64,000 bases of DNA from Epiperipatus broadwayi (Eukaryota > Onychophora > Udeonychophora > Euonychophora > Peripatidae): NCBI GenBank assembly GCA_028023455.1, contig JAQFVV010006719.1, positions 310,001 through 374,000 of the forward strand, in the 5' to 3' direction. Of the stretch, positions 48,564 through 60,589 are shown one piece after another; position 1 is the first letter of the stretch; every line of letters starts with the position of its first letter. The notes beneath the pieces are model-generated. The model worked only from the letters and a program-made list of their open reading frames with translations. It had not been told where the DNA came from and made no database searches. A program made the position numbers and the translations under genes.

Positions 48564-48879
48564 ATTAAAACAGGCAAAACTCTCCATACAGTGGTGCCAC
48601 TCAGTGCCAACCAGAATAATCAATGGGTGTCAGAAGGCTTGTGCATAAAATCCCTATCTAGTGCCTACTCATCCAATACCCCCAGACTAGTTTTTGCCTT
48701 GTGGCCTTCATCAGTGAGGAGCTTTGGATCTGAAAGCACTGCACCTAGCCTTCTGGCATCCATTGATTACTGTGGTTGGCACTGAGTGGCACTACTGTAT
48801 GGAGAGTTTTGCCTGTTTTTAATAACAGTAATGTGCTAGCATAAGAAATAGAGATCATGTGATGTTTAGTGGTTTAACA
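48564..48879. mobile_element. Family B hammerhead element, asymmetric inverted dimer
   Basis: A 316-bp unit flanked by a perfect 13-bp direct repeat CCATCTAGATGTT (48551-48563 and 48880-48892). The left arm (48564-48748, minus) includes the hammerhead region; the right arm (from about 48749, plus) starts later, at CCTTCTGGCATCCATTG, and runs through GAGAGTTTTGCCTG to GATCATGTGATGTTTAG. The outer sequence ATTAAAACAGGCAAAACTC and its complement form the arms. The direct repeat defines the insertion exactly. Confidence 0.8.
48665..48735 (-). ncRNA. Hammerhead-derived sequence, family B (core lost)
   Basis: Minus strand: CTGATGA (48714-48708) is present, but GAAA is changed to AAAA and stem II reads GGC/GGC, so it no longer pairs. 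Stem I outer helix ATCCAA/TTGGAT and GUC remain. Inactive by inspection. Confidence 0.6.
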
Positions 48880-48892
48880 CCATCTAGATGTT

Positions 48893-50520
48893 CAAGGAAT
48901 CTATGAGATTCCATGTGGCATGTGCCAAATTGTTTAGGTAAGGAACATTTCATATAAACGCTAGAAAAGATGAACATATTAATGCAGTAAAAAAAAAAAC
49001 TTCTTACTCTCCATGTTTTAAATACCGATTATTACATAGATTTCTCAAATATTATAATCATATCCTCGTGCAAAAGACATCATCAGATGATATTTAATGA
49101 GACTATAGAAAATTAAAAAAAAAAAAAACAACAAACAAATGACATGAGCAGCCATGATAAAATTAAAAAATTGTCATTCCTAAAGAAGAATCTCACGCTA
49201 ATGAAAGAAAAACACCCAAATTTAAGCTAAACCATTTATCAACCACATGACACAATTATCATCTCTGGAACAAACACGTGATTACTACTTTAGTCAGTTG
49301 AGTGTTATCTTATCCAAACAGTGGCACCTTAATTTTACTCTATTAAACACTGTTATCTCCTAAAAAACACTATTTCTAAAACAGTTTGCCCGTAAAAACT
49401 TTTATTTGGACATATTATATATATAATAGAAATTACAAGTTACACGAAATAATTTATAATTATATTTGCAAATATTAATGGCAAATTTAAATATGATAAT
49501 AATGTAGAACCAATAAGCTGCAGTATCTTAATTACTGCACTTATTCAATAAATCTAAATATTTATTATTGATATAAGATACATTCCGAATATGTATATAT
49601 GCACATACATACTTGAAGCTGTAAATTTATTCGTGAATTTAATAACATAATCACTTCATATACAATTGTCAAAAAATATATACGTATACATTTATTTGTT
49701 TTGTTTTTTTTTTTTGGAAAAGTAATAATCATTTAGACTGCATTTTAACATTAGTATATTAAGACTTTGATCTAAAAAGGTGTGAAAATATTAGTTAATA
49801 AATGCTCATTTGAGCTTTCCAAATTCACAAAACTTCATTGTATCATCAACATTTGTTTTTTCCATTGTCAAATGATATATATAAAAACAAGTTACCACTC
49901 CTCTGTAGTAAATAATACATAAAAATCAAATACTGCCTGCCATGTTTGGATTAAGATAGATAAATTTTATTTCTCAGTAATTCTTCTTAAAAGTAGAGTT
50001 CAATCCAAAGAAAAACATTTTTGTCAAGCATCAAGTTACACCAAGAAGTGACACAGACAAAACTTTTTTAAAAATACTATTAGCTCAACTTTTACTAGGA
50101 TTAATAATAATGACAAACACATGTGGACTCATTTTGTCTAAATCAAACCAGACAAAATTACTAAAATTTTCTGAAAATGATTTTAAACAGATTTGGGTTA
50201 AGTCAAATAATAATTTAATTTTAAATATATGTCGTAATAACATAAATTAAAATTTATCATCATTACGAAATAAATGTTTTATTATATTATATATTTTTAA
50301 TCAGTGTTGACCTCAGGCTACTGACAGGGTTCATTAGCGGGTTGATAGGAGGACGATCTACAGAAATAAAGATCAAGCAGTATAGATTAAGAGTAGGATA
50401 TTACTTTAACAAAAACTAAATAGTTAACAATGCAAAATACTTTTGTCACTTCTCCATATTCTCTCTTTATCTTTCTGTCTTCAGTTACTTAATTTCAATA
50501 TATATTCTGGTTATCGTGGA
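48893..50520. other. AT-rich DNA without gene
   Basis: No element recognised. A slightly GC-richer segment at 50305-50390 (GACCTCAGGC, GGAGGACGATC) has no assignment. Confidence 0.45.
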
Positions 50521-50529
50521 TCTCACGAT

Positions 50530-50665
50530 TCAAGAACACTACACCTAGACTATATGAGTAAGCACTAGATAGGGATTTTGATGCACAAACCGTCTAGTAT
50601 CCATTGATCACTGTGGCTTCGATCTGGGTGGCACCACTGTATGGAAAGAGTTAGTACTGTTTTAA
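50530..50665 (+). mobile_element. Family B element lacking the hammerhead
   Basis: Contains GAACACTACACCTAGA, then GAGTAAGCACTAGATAGGG, ATCCATTGATCACTGTGG and CACTGTATGGAAAGAG. The hammerhead between the CACCTAG part and the GAGTA part is precisely missing, so only flanks of the family unit remain. Confidence 0.6.
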
Positions 50666-50934
50666 GATAAGAGAATATTTTGATCATCTTTAAAACCTTA
50701 AGAAAAGAAACAAAAAGTTTAATGATATATTCATTCTACTTGCTGCTTAATGAATGGCTAACATAAATTTATGAATGTCCTGTATGGATTAGTGAGAGTA
50801 AAGTGGCGGACCCTGGAGGTCAATCTATGAAGCGCATTTCCGGTCTATTTTTTCAATCTCTTAAGCAATAAATCATTCAATTATTTATTTAATGAAAATA
50901 AGTTATTCATAATCTTAAAATGGGAATAATTAAA

Positions 50935-51300
50935 GGAGATTTGAACCCAGACTTTCAAGCTCCCTACAATCATTCAGTCTATCCAATATAACCATTACCC
51001 ATGACCAAATACATGTGAAAAAAGATAAATGATATCCAATATATGTATTTCATGCTGAACCAGCACTCATCAGTTGGTCCAGATCATCATCTCCCACACA
51101 GATATATAACCAGTGCTCGGTTTATATTAAGATAGCAAATCTACACACTTTATTGGACAGGCTTCAATTCTCTCCACTTTCCAACTCTTCAGCCATTCCA
51201 CATCACTGAAAATCTGATGATGGAATGCTCAAAGCCCTTGATGATGCCAATATTATAGTCATACTCATGTTGACTTTAAGTCAATCTGAAACATCCAGGT
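50935..51300 (-). mobile_element. Family A hammerhead element, near full length
   Basis: Minus strand, from the tRNA-like end with B-box-like complement of TTTGAACCCAGAC (50940-50952) through the hammerhead to the 5' region with ATCAGATTTTCA-type sequence and GTCAACATGAGTATG. No target duplication was found. Confidence 0.75.
51025..51090 (-). ncRNA. Type I hammerhead ribozyme, family A
   Basis: Minus strand: CTGATGA (51073-51067), stem II GTGCT/AGCAT (five pairs, one G.U) with loop GGTTC, GAAA (51051-51048), stem III TAC/ATA (two pairs), AUA with cleavage predicted between 51040 and 51039, stem I TTGG/CCAA. One of the three best family A cores. Confidence 0.72.
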
Positions 51301-52640
51301 TAAGTATATACATTATACTTGTGTTTCAAAAAGAGGAATACTGGTGATATATCGGCAGAAGTTTAGTGATATGTTAATTTCAAAACTATTACAATTTTTT
51401 TTAGGAATTTATAAACTATAAAAGTTGTACTATGTGATCCTAAGACTAATTCTACTGTTGCACTATAGAAAAAGTAACTGGAGAGTGAGCTAGAATTATG
51501 GGATTGTAGGTTACTACTGCTATTACTTCTAGTATAAGATGATCCCCCCCCCCAAATTTTTGACCCATAAAAGAGGGGTGTGTCTTAAATTAGAACCTAA
51601 TATTTTTAACATCTTATTTGGTTAAAAGCATTCAAAATTAAATTTGCTCATTAATTCAAAAAGGCTTGCTAATATTTTTTTGATATATCATTTCAGAAGT
51701 ATATTACAGATATCTTTATGTGCATGTAAGCATGATTAACATTCATTCATCAGAACTATCAAATAATTTTTCTTGAATAAAACTAGCGTTAGTGTTTGTG
51801 CTTCTCTTACTTATGTCCAGCTCATTCTTAAGAAGTAACTCTGTCATTTACTCATGATTCTGAGTACTACATTCTAAACTGAGAAACTACTGGAATATCA
51901 AAGGAGAAGAAATTGGGGTAGTGATACATGAGAATAGTATAGTATCATCAGTAGTTTCTATAAGAAAGTGGTACTCAAAGGTCATATTACTTTAATCCTG
52001 TCAATGAATAATGCAATCCTTTGATGCAACTTATAAACTGACCCTCCCATGAATGGTTAATAAATTGATAATCAGGAAATATAGGCTGTCATTCTTACAG
52101 AAAAATTTTCTGAGTTTACAGAGTGATACATGGTGAAATCATCATCATCAATTTAAACACTAATAATGTAAAATATAAAGAAATAAGAATGAGCCTATAA
52201 CATTTTATGACAAACAGTCAGGATAGAGCTTCTCATCAAAATCCCTTTCCATAAATGGCACAATACTAAGGAAGATTGATTAAAACCTCACAATATATAA
52301 ACAGATGATCAACATAAAGCTTTATCACCACAGAATAAGGTTTTAAATACAGATTTCCCATTATAATTTATATGTGAAAGGCTTTGACCTGGCTATTTGA
52401 GTTATCTGGGGACTTGTTGCCTAAAAGAAATCCCCATGGTTGCTTGGAATTAAAAACAAAAATGTCAATAATCCCCCCCCCCTCACAATTCTGAGAAAAA
52501 CCTTCCTTTCAGGTAACCAGCTCCTTATTCAACTCACATAGCTATCTAATTATTGGTTGACAAATTATGAATCAATTTATTCTTTCTGAAGGAATTCTGA
52601 AGGCAGATTTTCTATGTAGTGGAAACATAGATTTGCCATA
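51301..52640. other. AT-rich DNA without gene
   Basis: C runs at 51543-51553 and near 52472. No element ends or domains. Confidence 0.45.
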
Positions 52641-53416
52641 TATATAAGGCAGTCCCCTAGTTACGAACACTCGAGTATAAATATTTTGCTATTACATATT
52701 CACTTTTGGATTTTAGATCTCTATCTATGCAAATACTTTTATATATAATTAGTGCTATATACTGTACAAAGAAATGGGTATTCAAAATTATACAGTATTT
52801 TAGTATTTTAATAATAAAAAATTCCTTTTAGTAATTAATGCTACAAATTTACAGTATCTGATAATATAATATTGACTTTTAAAAATCTTACACTATTTCA
52901 CTTTTCAGCAAAAAAACTTTTATTATTGATTGTACCATGCAGTCTTCATCAGATCTACAAAATTTGAACACACATAAAAATACAACCATTAAAATACATT
53001 ATTTTATATAAAATTATTAAATTCCTATCAAACTTTTAAATTTTTTTAAAAATATTTCCTAACCTTTTCAATTTATATAATATCTTTAACATATTTACCA
53101 TCCTTTTTTATATTCTGAAAATAATAAAAAAAAAACTATTTACTTACATTCATAATTGAATTTTTTCTAAAGAAAGATAAACTTTGAAATTTAAAAAATA
53201 ATTAAAAGTATACTTTAGAGAACTTATATAACTTATATAAAATACAGTAAATCTTCCCATCTCTCTGATATTAATTACTTTTATTTTAGCATTGTCACAA
53301 ACTGTCTTGACCAGAATCATCTTATTTTTAAAAGTAGTTTGTGCACGATTACGTTACATATACACTGTATATATTTCTGTTTTGGTGATTTTTTTTCATT
53401 CTTATTAATTAAAAAC

Positions 53417-54308
53417 ATGAGTGAGAAACAAAAAAAGTGCAATGTTGATACAAACAAAAAGAAATCAAGGTATCATAAACTCCAAACGGTTGAGACAAAA
53501 ATGGATACAATTAGACGTTCTGAAAATGGTGAATCTTTTGCTTCAATCGCACATTTATGTAATTTAAACCAACAATACATACAATTGTAAAAAAAACAAA
53601 AACAAAATTAAGAAATATGCTAAAAATTGTGGAAATATTTCTTCAAAGATTGTTTCAAAACAACATGGCAGAATAATGGATGAAATGGAGAAATATTTGG
53701 CTTTATGGATTGAAGATCAACATCAAAAAGGCATCCCAGTGAGTTTATCAATTATTCAAGCTAATGCTCTTCATTTGCATGAAGATTGGAAGAAAAATTA
53801 AAAGAAGACTGGACTACTGTTGAATTTGTAGCAAGCATGTCACTGATGAAGATATTGATGAGTTTATGCAATCTCACTCAGAACCTCTGTCAAATGAAGA
53901 CTTGATTAAGCTACAAGAGATTAATGAAATACAAAACAAAGAAGAACCTGATGATGAACTTATTATTGTTTTTTTTTAAAGTGTCATAGCATCGGCCGGG
54001 ACGCGAACCCGCAACCCGGGCAACTGCCTACAAGTGCAAGGCAGTCGCGCTGACCTCTCGACCACCAATGCAAGACAAAACTTGTTAAGAGTTTGACAAT
54101 CAAGAATATGAATGAAGCCTTCATGCATCTTGACAAATTTTTGACAATCATGGAAGAATGTGATCCCAATGGTGAGCTTATATCTTGTCCAAAAGCAATA
54201 GAAAAAGACACAGAACATTATAGAATTTTTTATCAAGAGATGAAAAAAAATACAATTCAATTAATTCTTGATAAATTTGTAAACAAATCTCCAGATACTA
54301 ATCAATAA
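53417..54308 (+). pseudogene. Tigger/jerky-like transposase, DDE domain deleted
   Basis: Segments in order: 53417-53590, an N-terminal psq-type helix-turn-helix (start MSEKQKKC; TKMDTIRRSENGESFASIA), which ends in a premature stop. About 53615-53801, in another frame, a CENP-B-type second DNA-binding domain (KIVSKQHGRIMDEMEKYLAL, then WIEDQHQKGIPVS and LHEDWKK). From about 53841, the acidic C-terminal tail (HVTDEDIDEFMQSHSEPLSN...). The tail resumes after the SINE at about 54080 (LTIKNMNEAFMHLDKF) and stops at 54308. The roughly 200-residue DDE catalytic domain between the second and third parts is absent. It would bind TIRs but cannot transpose. Confidence 0.82.
53968..54075 (-). mobile_element. 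tRNA-derived SINE, copy 4, nested in the Tigger
   Basis: Minus strand, short subtype: T run at 53969-53977, tail complement GTGTCATAGCATCGG, B-box complement ACGCGAACCCGCAACCC, head complement TGACCTCTCGACCACCAATG. Flanking AACTTATTA and AACTTGTTA are a likely slightly decayed target duplication. It interrupts the transposase C-terminal tail, so it is younger than the Tigger copy. Confidence 0.88.
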
Positions 54309-54429
54309 AAAATAAATACTGTATTTTGAATATCCTTTATGATGTTTTTTTTACATACCTCTACTTTCAAACAATTTCAACTTCGGAACACATATCAGGA
54401 ACCAATTAAGTTTGTAACTAGGGGACTGC

Positions 54430-57400
54430 TTGTATATATATATATATTGTAAGGGTAGCTGACAACCCCACTAAACTAACATATATTAATCCATACCATC
54501 AAACCAAGACCTCAAAACATAAGCTTAACTAAGTGGTTGAATATACACTCTCTTTTCTTTTTAAGTATATCTATACACACGCGATGAGTGTTTACTTTGT
54601 TAAATATCAAAGTAAATAAATGTCACAATAAACTAATTTTCCTTACTTAATAAAAAGAGTAAAAGCCCATCTAATGAAAGGAAATATAATTAAACACTTT
54701 AAAAAAATTGTTTAAATATATTGTAAGGGGAACCCCCTTTTATATATTAAAAATATATATTTTTTCTATTTATTTCTTAATTTTTAATATGTTCTTTTAA
54801 TAAGAGACTCCATTACTCAAGCAGAGGAGTAAATATGATAAATATTTACATACCAATCATACCCCTTTCAGACTGAGATTTAATAAAAATATTAAACCAA
54901 CGATCATCTTTCCAGACCGAGGTAACTCCCCGGCTGCATGAAACACCTCATGGGGATTATTTATAAAGAGTTTAAACCCAAAGTGCCATTCAATACTTAC
55001 ACTGGAAACCATGAAATGTCACTAACATGCTTCAAGCACTTGACCCATGGCTAGTTCTTAAACATGAGACTGGCAACACATTTACTTAGATAAATGGAGA
55101 GAGAGACATAAATATTACTAATAATACACATCAATTTATTAACAGACAATAACAATAAAAAAAATATAAAACACATAGATATTCTACATTTAAAAACAAA
55201 TATGCATGCTTCTGAAAATGAATTCTATTCAAGGGAAGATTTTACGTTTAATACTAGAATTAAAAAATTTAAATTTTAATAATGACATCAAGGATAATAG
55301 TTACCTAGGTCTAAGTACAGCACAGTTTCTGGTTTTCATATGCAGTTTAAACACATTCTTTGGTTTCTACAAGTGGTTTAAGCATTGTCTTTGGTTTTCA
55401 TATGTGGGTGATCACTTTTTCTTTGAATCCGGTCAGATTCTTGGTAAGCATATGTATAACATAAATGAAGCTTCCTGATTCTGCTTCCTATAGAATGGGC
55501 TGGCTCTCTTGATTTGACATAGCGGGTTTAAACATTGGCAGAATGCGAGTCAGAGTAAAGACTACCATGGCATTTGGCTAATGGCATACAGGAGATGAGC
55601 AGAGAAAAACAGCTGAAGACCAGTGCTTGGATTTTGCCACTCATTTCTTTCATGGCAGAATAGTAGAAGAATGGTTTCATCATGCTGGACTATTAGTGGA
55701 TCATTAACTTTATTCACTGCAGCTGATTGTTCTTGGTTTTATTTTTAACAATCTTCTATAATATTTTCGGCATAGCCTGAATCTGGAGTCTGAAATCTGA
55801 ATAATCTCGAATCTCAACGACTGAATAAAGAATATGAATCTCAATCACAATGAAGACAGTAGAGAATGTCAGCCTTTTATACACTCTGACCCACCTTTGC
55901 TTGAGTTTCAACCACACTATCTATACATTTTATCTTTAAATTCTTTTAATTAAAAATTACATTCCTTTATTTTCTTGTTTTTCTATTTTAATTACTCTCA
56001 TTCTGAAATCTTATTCTCCAGAACCTGATTCGTTTACTACGACTTATTTTAAATTAATTATAAAAATTTTTTTAATTAAAAAGTACTTTTAACAAAGAGT
56101 ATTTTTTTTTTTGACAGAATTGCACAAAAATAAAAGTACATAAAAGAAAGACAAGTTATAATTAATAAATAATTTCTAACTTATTCCTAACATTTTCTTT
56201 TTATTTTAACTTTTACTTTTCCCTGAACTATTAATTATGACTATTTTAAATTTTATTTAAAAATAATAAGTAAATCGTGTAACAAGTATACACACACACT
56301 TACACAATGTGTGTATATACATATTGTTACAATATATACATATACTAATAATAAACTGATGATCAATGTAATGTACGTCATGAATTGAGACAGGGACTAA
56401 ATAAACAGTGATGACCCAATGTCAAGCTAATCACGAGGGAACCAAGTGTGAAAATAAAATTAGAATTCTATTATATAATTCTTTAAATTAACTACTACTA
56501 AGATAATTTATGCAACAATAGGGAACTGCAGCAATATCAAAGGAAATGGAAGATTTACTATATCAAATACCGGAAACTAAGCTCAGTATAGAAGCAAACC
56601 TAGTTCATTTCCATTCTCTTTTTTTTTTTTTAAATAATGCATTAACCATAAAAAGTCAACATGGAGAGACCAAATTTTTGAATGTGAAGAAAAATGGATG
56701 CCTTGCTTATCCATATAAGTTTATTAGCATAAAACCATAAGAAATTAAAATCAACATTTGAATTAAGAGAGGTTTGATAAATTTGTGCAGCCTAATAAAA
56801 TAAGTGAATTGTTTTCAAACTGATATTGGAGAAACAACAATATTATTTGAACATGAACAGAAAGGGAATAAAACATTGCCAGCAGTTAAATAAAATGATG
56901 AAAAGCCATTAAAAGCTAAACCGCAAATAGAGAAAATTTAATTATATTATAAATCACTGTATGGTGTATTGTGACTAACTTACTAGTGCCATAGGACTGA
57001 ATGCCATTATTCCAAACCTGGAAGCACAATAACTTCATTTACTTGCTCTTGTAATGCCTAAAGAAACACCAATTGGCCTATGCTAAATGTCTACATGGAT
57101 CGAGAGAAAAAGCAACTGGAGAGAATTGGTACAATATTATTTTGAGCATGTTAAGTAAGGATTCCAATGAGTGATGAATATTTTCTCTAAGGAAAGTGGT
57201 CTGAAAAGATAGACTGTACCCATAAAGGACATTGCTGCCGAACTTATGAACATTAACCAAAATGATTTAATAAAAGCTTTGATTTTGTTGTGTATTCTTA
57301 CCATATATATATGTTTGTAAAATTGTTTTTTTTATTTTATTTCTACACTTGGAAGTGTAAATGTTTATAACTTGGAAGAGTCCATTATAAGTGGAAGCAA

Positions 57401-58710
57401 TAAAAAGAGGGGGAATTATTAAGTTATTTTTTGTTTGTTTTAAATAAAGTTTAGATCAGCTTTCCCTCTGAAGCAACTTTACAATGATCATCATAGTATG
57501 GAATAAGATAAGATCTTTAAGATTATTCCATATTAACTACATATGCTTATTACAGAACAGAAATGTATGTTATTTGTTTGTTGTTAACTAATAATCATTA
57601 TAAGTTTATTTTTTTAGATAAATGACTAATCTTTTGTGCAGATGATCCTTTCTGTCAACAGTAAAGAATTATGCATAGATAGGAAAGGTCCCCCAAAAGA
57701 TCAAACACTATTAATATGAATTGGACGACGATGCTACTGCAAACGTACCAGCATAATATCTTAAATTAGCTAGTTAGTTTTGCGATCATTTTAATAATAA
57801 TGATTTTTTTTGGCCTTGTAAATAATTCATGCCATGTCATGCATGTCTACCATTGGGTCAGAGTTTGGAATAGTAAATATATTCAATTGTTGATATGATA
57901 AAAATCCATCATTGACATATATAATTATAGTGTTTTATCTTGTAAAAAAGTTTTATTTTATTTTTTTAATTTTGTTTTGTTATCTAATAAATGTTGTAGA
58001 ATTTATTCATGTCAAACTGGTCTCTAGTTTATTAAAATCATCTTGCATTCATTAATCAACTGGTAACCTAGGATATGCATATACACACATCTCACTCATA
58101 TAATAATACTGAAATATATGTGGGTGGATATTTAAATTGTAACCTATATAAAGGTGCAGCAATTGTTAACTTGTATAAGTTCATCCTTGAAGAGAGTAAA
58201 AGGCAGAATTCTCCGAGTTTGAATACTGAGGCATAACAGAGCCAGAAAGGGGGAGATATGTGAATGAACTAACCCCAATTGTATCTATATTTAATGAGTA
58301 AATATAGAGCTAACCCATTGGAAGTAGATACAATCACAGGTTATGTATTTCATCGTACTACTGACAGTATCCTACCAGAAGACCCTAGATCTGCAGATGT
58401 GCTTCCCCTCTCTTGTGAAAATGCCCGGCCCATTACAATATATATGTATAATATTTTTGCAATATAAGTATTGGAAAGATTTTATTTTTTAATAGTACTT
58501 GAATCTTATTTATTTAGTTCAGCATGTGGACTTTTTTTAAAAAATAACTTAACTATTAAAAAATATCACAGACATTTGCAAATATTTCAATCAGGGACAG
58601 ATTTATTAATGGCTTTTTTAAATCCTTCAATTCTCCAACTACAATCTTACAATTCACAAACATTGACTATGTGGTTAATGGTTTGTGTTTGTCCACTACC
58701 TAGATCAGTG
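54430..58710. other. Unassigned region, possible old retroelement debris
   Basis: Moderately AT-rich with no identifiable domain. Polypurine-like strings AAAGAGGGGGAA (57405-57416) and AAAGGGGGAGA (58246-58256) would fit LTR-element polypurine tracts, but no LTRs or pol motifs were found. A CA/TG-rich inverted patch is at 56288-56325. AGGGGAACCCCCT at 54726 is a small palindrome. Confidence 0.35.
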
Positions 58711-58718
58711 GCTACTAA

Positions 58719-58833
58719 TTTTTTTTTTCTATATGTCATAGCATCGGCCGGGAGACGAACCCGCAACAACCGTCTGCAACCAACTACTTGCTTGCAAGGC
58801 GGCTGCGCTGACCTCTCGGCTAACAATGCTTGA
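58719..58833 (-). mobile_element. tRNA-derived SINE, copy 5
   Basis: Minus strand, long subtype: T run, ATATGTCATAGCATCGGCC, ACGAACCCGCAAC, CGTCTGCAACCAAC, TGACCTCTCGGCTAACAATG. CTACTAA flanks it (58712-58718 and 58834-58840). The left flank CAGTGGCTACTAA resembles a hAT-type end. Confidence 0.88.
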
Positions 58834-58840
58834 CTACTAA

Positions 58841-59727
58841 ATTATATTTGTGAAGTAGATGAATTACATGCTTGAAAATTTTTCCAAATAGCTAAGCATT
58901 TCCAATCAGATTAATTTTTCTGTATTTGAATTGTAGACAATTCGGATAGCTATCCCCTTTTTTCCAATAAAAGATAATAAAATAAAATAAACTGGAAATA
59001 TTCTCACTAACTATTCATTATAGCCTGGTGAATATTGTCTTTTCTTTCACAACTCTTTTGTGAAGGTCTTGGCCTAGCAATGAGCTATTTAAGACTGGTT
59101 TGCCTATATTTAAAGATAAACATTATAAAATACTGACAATTAAAAACTAATAATCAAAGAATGTGTTAATGTTTTAACAAAAACTTAAATTGCTCAGAAA
59201 ATTTCGTTAATTTCTTGATTAAACTGAAATTACTTTTGTAACAATTTTTACATTCAATAAATGTACAACTACATAAAATTTCTCTTTAAATTTACTATTC
59301 TTTTTACTTTCTTTCATTGCTTACTTGAACAAACTTTTCAATTAATTTGGACCAAATATAAATTCAATTTTTATTTTTGTCAAAATTTCAAACTCTTTTT
59401 GTAACTCCTATTTTTCAAATCTAAGAAATCCAAACATTTTTCATCCAAGTAATTTGATTAGAGAATTTATCGTGCTGCCAAAAATCAATATTAAATCCAG
59501 AATAAAGCATTTCTTTTATCCCAGAATATGACAAAAAAAAATATCTTTTATATATAAACACACACATATATAGATTGTCATAAAGTCTACATTCAACTAA
59601 CTAAACAGACTATGAAAAAAGCTATAGTATATTAATATTTCTTGAAGCTAAAAGGTGATCCTACACTCCCATCCTTTCTAAATTTCATCAGTTACATTAT
59701 AATGCTGAATACCTATTAAAAATAACT
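58841..59727. other. AT-rich DNA without gene
   Basis: Nothing recognised. Confidence 0.45.
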
Positions 59728-59830
59728 GGGGGGGGGGGGTCATTTGTCTTTTATTTTATCATTATTCGTATGATTTGAAAAGAAATGTGTGGTGGGGTGG
59801 AAGTTGTTTAATATATTTATATAAGATATT
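59728..59830 (+). repeat. 12-base G run and local direct repeat, copy 1
   Basis: A G run at 59728-59739 is followed by CATTTGTCTTTTATT, ATATGATTTGAAAAGAA-like and GTTTAATA(C/T)ATTT strings that recur at 60155-60250. Confidence 0.65.
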
Positions 59831-60014
59831 GCACATAAGACAGAGAAATATGAAGAAGTCTACATGTGTGTATGTGTTTAATTAAAGAAAAACTCAGATA
59901 TATCCTTAACTGAGGTTTAAAGTTTATATCTGAGCTAGAGACAATCTCTAGTTTAGTAAATGATTAATGATAGTCATTACAGTATTTATCCAGAGTAAAC
60001 GGTGTCAAAATTGT

Positions 60015-60145
60015 GAGTGGAGTAAGTTTGACATTTGTAATTCAACATCTAACAATTTACTATTGATAAATAATGTATATATAACAAATTTATATATGAG
60101 AGATGGTGATCTAGGCCAACTGATGAGTACTGGTTTAGCATGAAA
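60015..60145 (+). mobile_element. Family A fragment with broken hammerhead
   Basis: 5' region and CTGATGA (60120-60126), stem II GTACT/AGCAT with two defects, GAAA (60142-60145 region). After that the sequence leaves the family: TGGATATGGGTGG replaces the AUA site and stem I strand. It runs straight into the second copy of the local repeat at 60155. Confidence 0.6.
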
Positions 60146-60154
60146 TGGATATGG

Positions 60155-60250
60155 GTGGCCATTTGTCTTTTATTAGATCTTTATCCATATATTCATATGA
60201 TTTGAAAAGAATATGTGATAGCATGGAGGATGTTTAATACATTTGTATCA
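60155..60250 (+). repeat. Local direct repeat, copy 2
   Basis: Partner of 59740-59825 (CATTTGTCTTTTATTAG..., ATATGATTTGAAAAGAA, GATGTTTAATACATTTGTA). Confidence 0.6.
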
Positions 60251-60589
60251 AATGTATCATTTATCATCATCAATTTTGATTAAAATATCAATTAGCATTT
60301 TTAATTAATAATATTGATGGTAATTTCATTAAATGAAACTCCTTTTGCAATTATATTTTTAAAGCTATAATCATGTTTAGCGGTCACTCCTAAGTGATTA
60401 TGGTAAACTGCACAAACATAAGATACTTAGAAAAAAAAAAGAAATTACACTTAGAAAAAAAAAAGAAATTGAGTTGATTAGTGCAATAACCAAACCAATC
60501 ATGAACCGTAAATAGATTCCGCATATATATTGCATGCTAATCTAAAAACATTTATATTATATTTTGCAGTGCAGTCTTCAAACTTCTTT

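Larger units (their letters stand above)
52649..54429. mobile_element. Tigger (pogo superfamily) transposon, internally deleted
   Basis: Terminal inverted repeats GCAGTCCCCTAGTTACGAAC (52649-52668) and its complement at 54410-54429 match at 19 of 20 positions. TA dinucleotides lie 2-4 bases outside both ends, as expected of TA-targeting Tc1/mariner/pogo elements, though the exact TA duplication is blurred. Inside are transposase N- and C-terminal remnants with the DDE core missing, and a SINE nested at 53968-54075. Confidence 0.85.

Noticed and set aside
49075-49100. CTGATGA-like strings outside families A and B (also near 33375, 43290, 51750, 51945, 52950, 53855, 56357)
   Set aside because: None is followed by a paired stem II and GAAA at the right distance, so they are chance matches to seven bases.
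53417-53590. Host gene with a psq helix-turn-helix
   Set aside because: It lies inside Tigger terminal inverted repeats, followed by frame breaks and a missing DDE domain.
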